Source: Polaromonas sp. (GTDB lineage: Bacteria > Pseudomonadota > Gammaproteobacteria > Burkholderiales > Burkholderiaceae_C). Taken from it: a stretch of 9,319 nt of DNA. Position 1 is the first letter of the stretch, and every line of letters starts with the position of its first letter. A program made the position numbers and the translations under genes. The DNA is taken from contig JAJAYS010000139.1 in the NCBI GenBank assembly GCA_026786065.1, forward strand, positions 1 through 9,319, given 5' to 3'. The notes below the pieces were generated by a model, which worked only from the letters and a program-made list of their open reading frames with translations, was not told the DNA's origin and made no database searches. Positions 6,602 to 9,319 of the stretch are shown piece after piece.

Positions 6602-7569
6602 AATTCTCAGTCGTTGTACCGCTTTACAACAAAGCGCCCTATATTGAAACCGCGCTTCGATCGGCATTGAACCAGAGCGTGTCTGACTTCGAGGTGATCG
6701 TTGTTGACGATGGCTCTACCGACGGCGGGGCGGACCTTGTCGAAGCCTTGGCCGACCCCAGAATCCGCGTCATCAGGCAGCCCAATGGCGGGGTCTCCCG
6801 TGCGCGCAATCTGGGTATCTCGCTGGCCCGAGGCGAGTGGGTAGCGTTTCTCGATGCCGACGACTGGCTGCATCCGGACTATTTCACCACCCTCATTGAG
6901 GCACAGCGTCTGCATCCTGAGGCCGATGTCGCAGCGACGAGCTTCCTGACCATCGACCATACCGACCACGAGGTCTGGCCCCCCACCTGGCAGGTGCCAG
7001 CCAAGCCTTATCCGGTCGAACTGATCGTCGATCTGCCGGTCCGCTGGATGCAGAGCCCGAACCTGCACACCAGCGCGGTGGCGGTACGGACCACCCGACT
7101 TGCCGGAATGCAGCCGTGCTTCGCGCCGGGTGAATCGGTCGGCGAAGACATAGACCTTTTCCTGCGCCTTGGCGAGGCATCGCCCATCGTGCTGGTTCAG
7201 GCTCCGCTGGTGGCTTACCGCGCCGATGTTGTAAACAGCCTGTCCGGCGCCATCCCGCGCCTGGAGATTCCGGCTTTCGTGCACCGGATGCGCGAACGCG
7301 GTCACGGCCGCGCAGGCACCTTAAACCGCGCTGGCAGGCGGTCGCTACTCAGGATGGTTGGCCACATCGAAGTCACCCTGGCACGCGAAGCGCTGGCAGT
7401 GGGCCAGCGCGGCAAGGCGGTGCAGGTGCTGTTCAGTTGCACCTATGCCGGCCGATCAATGCGATGGTGGTCCACTGCAGCCATGACCCTGCTATTTCCT
7501 GGCAGTCTGGTGCGGCAGTGGGAGTCGTGGCGCATCAGGCGGACTTCCCCTTCTTTGAGCGTTGGGTAA
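6598..7569 (+). CDS. Family 2 glycosyltransferase (GT-A fold)
   Basis: This predicted cytoplasmic or membrane-peripheral enzyme transfers a sugar from a nucleotide-sugar donor to the growing lipid-linked repeat unit; donor and acceptor cannot be named. The 323 residues open with the GT2 signature KFSVVVPLYNKAPYIETAL. They carry VIVVDDGSTDGG (DDGS 37-40, nucleotide binding), GGVSRARNLGISLARGEW, and DADD at 86-89, the metal-binding DXD equivalent. GEDIDLFLRL at 182-191 supplies the acidic ED pair typical of the catalytic base region. Start GTG 6598 overlaps the previous stop as GTGA and has GAGG at 6586-6589, eight bases upstream. The open frame extends further upstream to 6082, but that part overlaps the polymerase gene and precedes the conserved fold start. 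The C-terminal 60 residues are arginine-rich and partly hydrophobic (STAAMTLLFPGSLV), possibly for membrane association. The next gene starts 6 bases on. Confidence 0.92.
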   Translation: MKFSVVVPLYNKAPYIETALRSALNQSVSDFEVIVVDDGSTDGGADLVEALADPRIRVIRQPNGGVSRARNLGISLARGEWVAFLDADDWLHPDYFTTLIEAQRLHPEADVAATSFLTIDHTDHEVWPPTWQVPAKPYPVELIVDLPVRWMQSPNLHTSAVAVRTTRLAGMQPCFAPGESVGEDIDLFLRLGEASPIVLVQAPLVAYRADVVNSLSGAIPRLEIPAFVHRMRERGHGRAGTLNRAGRRSLLRMVGHIEVTLAREALAVGQRGKAVQVLFSCTYAGRSMRWWSTAAMTLLFPGSLVRQWESWRIRRTSPSLSVG

Positions 7570-7575
7570 GCCGCG

Positions 7576-8697
7576 ATGAACAGTTCCACCACGGCCCCGG
7601 CCGCTGCCAGCTCCGCCTGCACGGTTTCAGTGGTCATCAAGGCGCTCAATGAAGAGCGCAACATTTCGGCGGCGATTCGCAGTGCGCTAGACGGTGTCTC
7701 CAAGGTCGGCGGCGAAGTCGTTCTTGCCGACTCCTGCTCTAGCGATCAAACCATTGCGCTGGCGATGGCTTTTCCAATTCGCGTCGTGCAGCTGCTAAAC
7801 CCGGACGAGCGCTGTTGCGGCATCGGCCCGCAGCTCGGTTATCAGCATTCGCTCGGTGAGTTCGTTTACATCATGGATGGCGACATGCAGCTGATCGACG
7901 GTTTCCTCGAGCACGCGGTGGCGATTTTAAAAGCCCGGCCCGAGCTGGCTGGCGTTGGCGGAAAACTCGTCGAGCTGAATGCCGAAAGCCTGGAATACGT
8001 GATGCGGGAAGCGCGCGTGCATAGGAGTCAGGAAGCGCGGATCGTGGACCGGCTCGACTGCGGCGGCTTGTACCGGCGCAGCGCGATCGAATCGGTTGGT
8101 TATTTTTCAGATCGCAACCTGCACAGTTACGAGGAATACGACGTGGCCACGCGGCTGCGGGCGGCGGGCTGGGAAATGTTGCGCGTGGCGCGCGGTGCGG
8201 TAACCCACTTCGGTCACGACGTGCCCCCGTACCAACTCCTGGTTCGACGCTTTCGCAGTGGCTACATTCGCGGACCGGGCGAACTGATTCGGGCTTCGCT
8301 GGGCCAATCGCGGTTTCCCGACGTGCTTCGCGGACTGAAAGAATTGCGGCTTTACCTTGCCGTGCTGGCCTGGTGGGCGGTGCTGGCCAGCATGTTTTTC
8401 TGGCCAGTCGCACCTGGCCTCCGGCTGGCTGCGGGGGCCGCGCTTTTAGCCTTGCCCTTCGGCGTGATGGCCTGGCGAAAAAAATCACTGGCTCAGGCCC
8501 GGTATGCGGTGGCGTCCTGGTGCTTTAACACGGCCGGAATGGTCCTCGGCCTGTTCCCTCGCCAGCGGCCACCGCGCGAACGCATCGCCACCCGCATACT
8601 GCGGGAGCCGCTTGGCCGGTCCGCTGCGGTTCCTGTGACCGGGTCGAATCGGGTGTCAGACAGCGGCGCCCTGGCGGAAAAAAGTGTCCAGGCCTGA
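7576..8697 (+). CDS. Family 2 glycosyltransferase with C-terminal membrane segments
   Basis: This second GT2 enzyme has 373 residues, a GT-A catalytic domain at about 15-250 and a membrane region behind it. Motifs are SVVIKALNEERNI (18-30), ADSCSSDQT (51-59, in place of the usual DDGSTDXT), MDGDMQL with DGD at 101-103 for metal and nucleotide binding, GGLYRRSAIESVG, and SYEEYDVATRLRAAGW (E186, E187, D189) for the acidic catalytic region. Hydrophobic segments follow at about 259-279, 282-300 and 308-325, then a polar tail. This architecture is seen in membrane-anchored GT2 enzymes acting on polyprenyl-linked substrates. The sugar cannot be inferred. ATG 7576 follows the upstream stop by 6 bases with only a weak ribosome site (GGGTAAG), consistent with coupled translation. 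The stop overlaps the likely start of the next gene by 14 bases. Confidence 0.9.
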   Translation: MNSSTTAPAAASSACTVSVVIKALNEERNISAAIRSALDGVSKVGGEVVLADSCSSDQTIALAMAFPIRVVQLLNPDERCCGIGPQLGYQHSLGEFVYIMDGDMQLIDGFLEHAVAILKARPELAGVGGKLVELNAESLEYVMREARVHRSQEARIVDRLDCGGLYRRSAIESVGYFSDRNLHSYEEYDVATRLRAAGWEMLRVARGAVTHFGHDVPPYQLLVRRFRSGYIRGPGELIRASLGQSRFPDVLRGLKELRLYLAVLAWWAVLASMFFWPVAPGLRLAAGAALLALPFGVMAWRKKSLAQARYAVASWCFNTAGMVLGLFPRQRPPRERIATRILREPLGRSAAVPVTGSNRVSDSGALAEKSVQA

Positions 8698-9319
8698 CGG
8701 CGTCCTCCGGGCAGGCTCAGGAGCCGTCGCCCAGAGTGGATCGACAGCGGCGATCAATCCATCCGGCACCGAGGGCCACCCGCTGAACAAAAACGACTTG
8801 CGCCCGGCCGAGCAGGCCCCGCACCGCGGAAAATTCATCTATCTGGCATCCCCGCTGGGCACGATAGGCGGCGGCATGTTCAAGGTTGCCGATTATCTGA
8901 TTCAGGCACAGGCCGCGACTCAGCCTGCAGGTAGCGCGCAGCTTTGCGCACTGGACACGCGAGGCCAGGGCAGTGCGCTGGGTTCAATGGCCGTGCTGGC
9001 CACCGCGCTGGCGCGCATTGTCGCCGGCCGTTTTAGTGGCCGTTTGGCTGGCGTGCACGTCAACATGGCCGAGCGCCTGAGCGTCTTTCGCAAGGGTGTG
9101 CTTATCGCCTGCTGCCGGCTGCTTGGGGTGCCTGTGGTGCTGCATCTGCATGCCGCTCAATTGCCGCAGTTCTATAGCACGATTCCTGCGCCTTTCAGGG
9201 CCGCGAGCCGTTGGGTGTTTTCGCTCGCCACCACCGTGATCGTGCTCGGCGACACGGCGCGCCGCTTTGTTATTGACGAGTTGCGGGTCCCGCCTGACAA
9301 GGTCGAGCTGGTTTTCAAC
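8684..9319 (+). CDS. GT4-type glycosyltransferase, N-terminal part (runs off the window)
   Basis: The frame stays open to the last base (212 codons), so the C-terminal donor-binding domain with its EX7E motif lies outside. The visible part matches a GT-B N-terminal domain: FIYLASPLGTIGGGMFKVADYL (glycine-rich loop at about 62-64), VHVNMAERLSVFRKG (about 125-139), VVLHLHAAQLPQFYS (about 151-165) and VIVLGDTARRFVIDE, the linker strand before KVELVFN. The likely role is transfer of a sugar from a nucleotide donor to the lipid-linked repeat unit; the sugar is unknown. Start is uncertain. GTG 8684, with GGA at 8676-8678, overlaps the previous gene by 14 bases and gives about 49 unconserved polar residues before the fold. 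TTG 8798 would give a more compact start but has no good ribosome site. Confidence 0.82.
   Translation, partial: MSRPDGVLRAGSGAVAQSGSTAAINPSGTEGHPLNKNDLRPAEQAPHRGKFIYLASPLGTIGGGMFKVADYLIQAQAATQPAGSAQLCALDTRGQGSALGSMAVLATALARIVAGRFSGRLAGVHVNMAERLSVFRKGVLIACCRLLGVPVVLHLHAAQLPQFYSTIPAPFRAASRWVFSLATTVIVLGDTARRFVIDELRVPPDKVELVFN

Overview
The window reads as GC-rich betaproteobacterial DNA, most likely from the Comamonadaceae (Polaromonas/Rhodoferax-like). This rests on my memory of the ETF-ubiquinone oxidoreductase and GalE sequences, and no database search was possible. All recognised genes are on the + strand.

Layout. Positions 1-88 are a C-rich stretch followed by 34 consecutive G, and look like a contig-end sequencing artefact. 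From about 92 to 1687 runs a 5'-truncated ETF-ubiquinone oxidoreductase gene, a housekeeping enzyme that feeds electrons from acyl-CoA oxidation into the quinone pool. An in-frame TAA at 242-244 interrupts it. A non-coding stretch of about 380 bases follows (1688-2066). It holds a good stem-loop terminator (1789-1819), a second sequence-related stem-loop (1963-1979) and a weak candidate promoter.

From 2067 to the right edge lies a tightly packed surface-polysaccharide locus: galE (UDP-galactose supply), a small signal-peptide plus C-terminal-anchor protein of unknown function, a Wzx-type flippase, a Wzy/WaaL-like polymerase or ligase broken by a one-base frameshift at 6090-6093, two family-2 glycosyltransferases (the second with C-terminal membrane segments), and the N-terminal part of a GT4-type glycosyltransferase that runs off the window. 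From the small protein onward, genes overlap by 4 or 14 bases or are separated by 6, and several use TTG or GTG starts, so they probably form one translationally coupled operon.

Inferred working model: GalE makes UDP-Gal, the cytoplasmic glycosyltransferases build a lipid-linked repeat unit, the flippase moves it across the inner membrane, and the O-antigen-ligase-family protein polymerises or ligates it. No initiating phosphoglycosyltransferase, chain-length regulator or outer-membrane exporter is visible here. The product could be O-antigen, capsule or exopolysaccharide.

Nothing in the window is convincingly a new kind of system. The points most worth checking are the two reading-frame lesions (real mutation or sequence error), the uncharacterised small membrane protein before the flippase, and the paired stem-loops upstream of galE.
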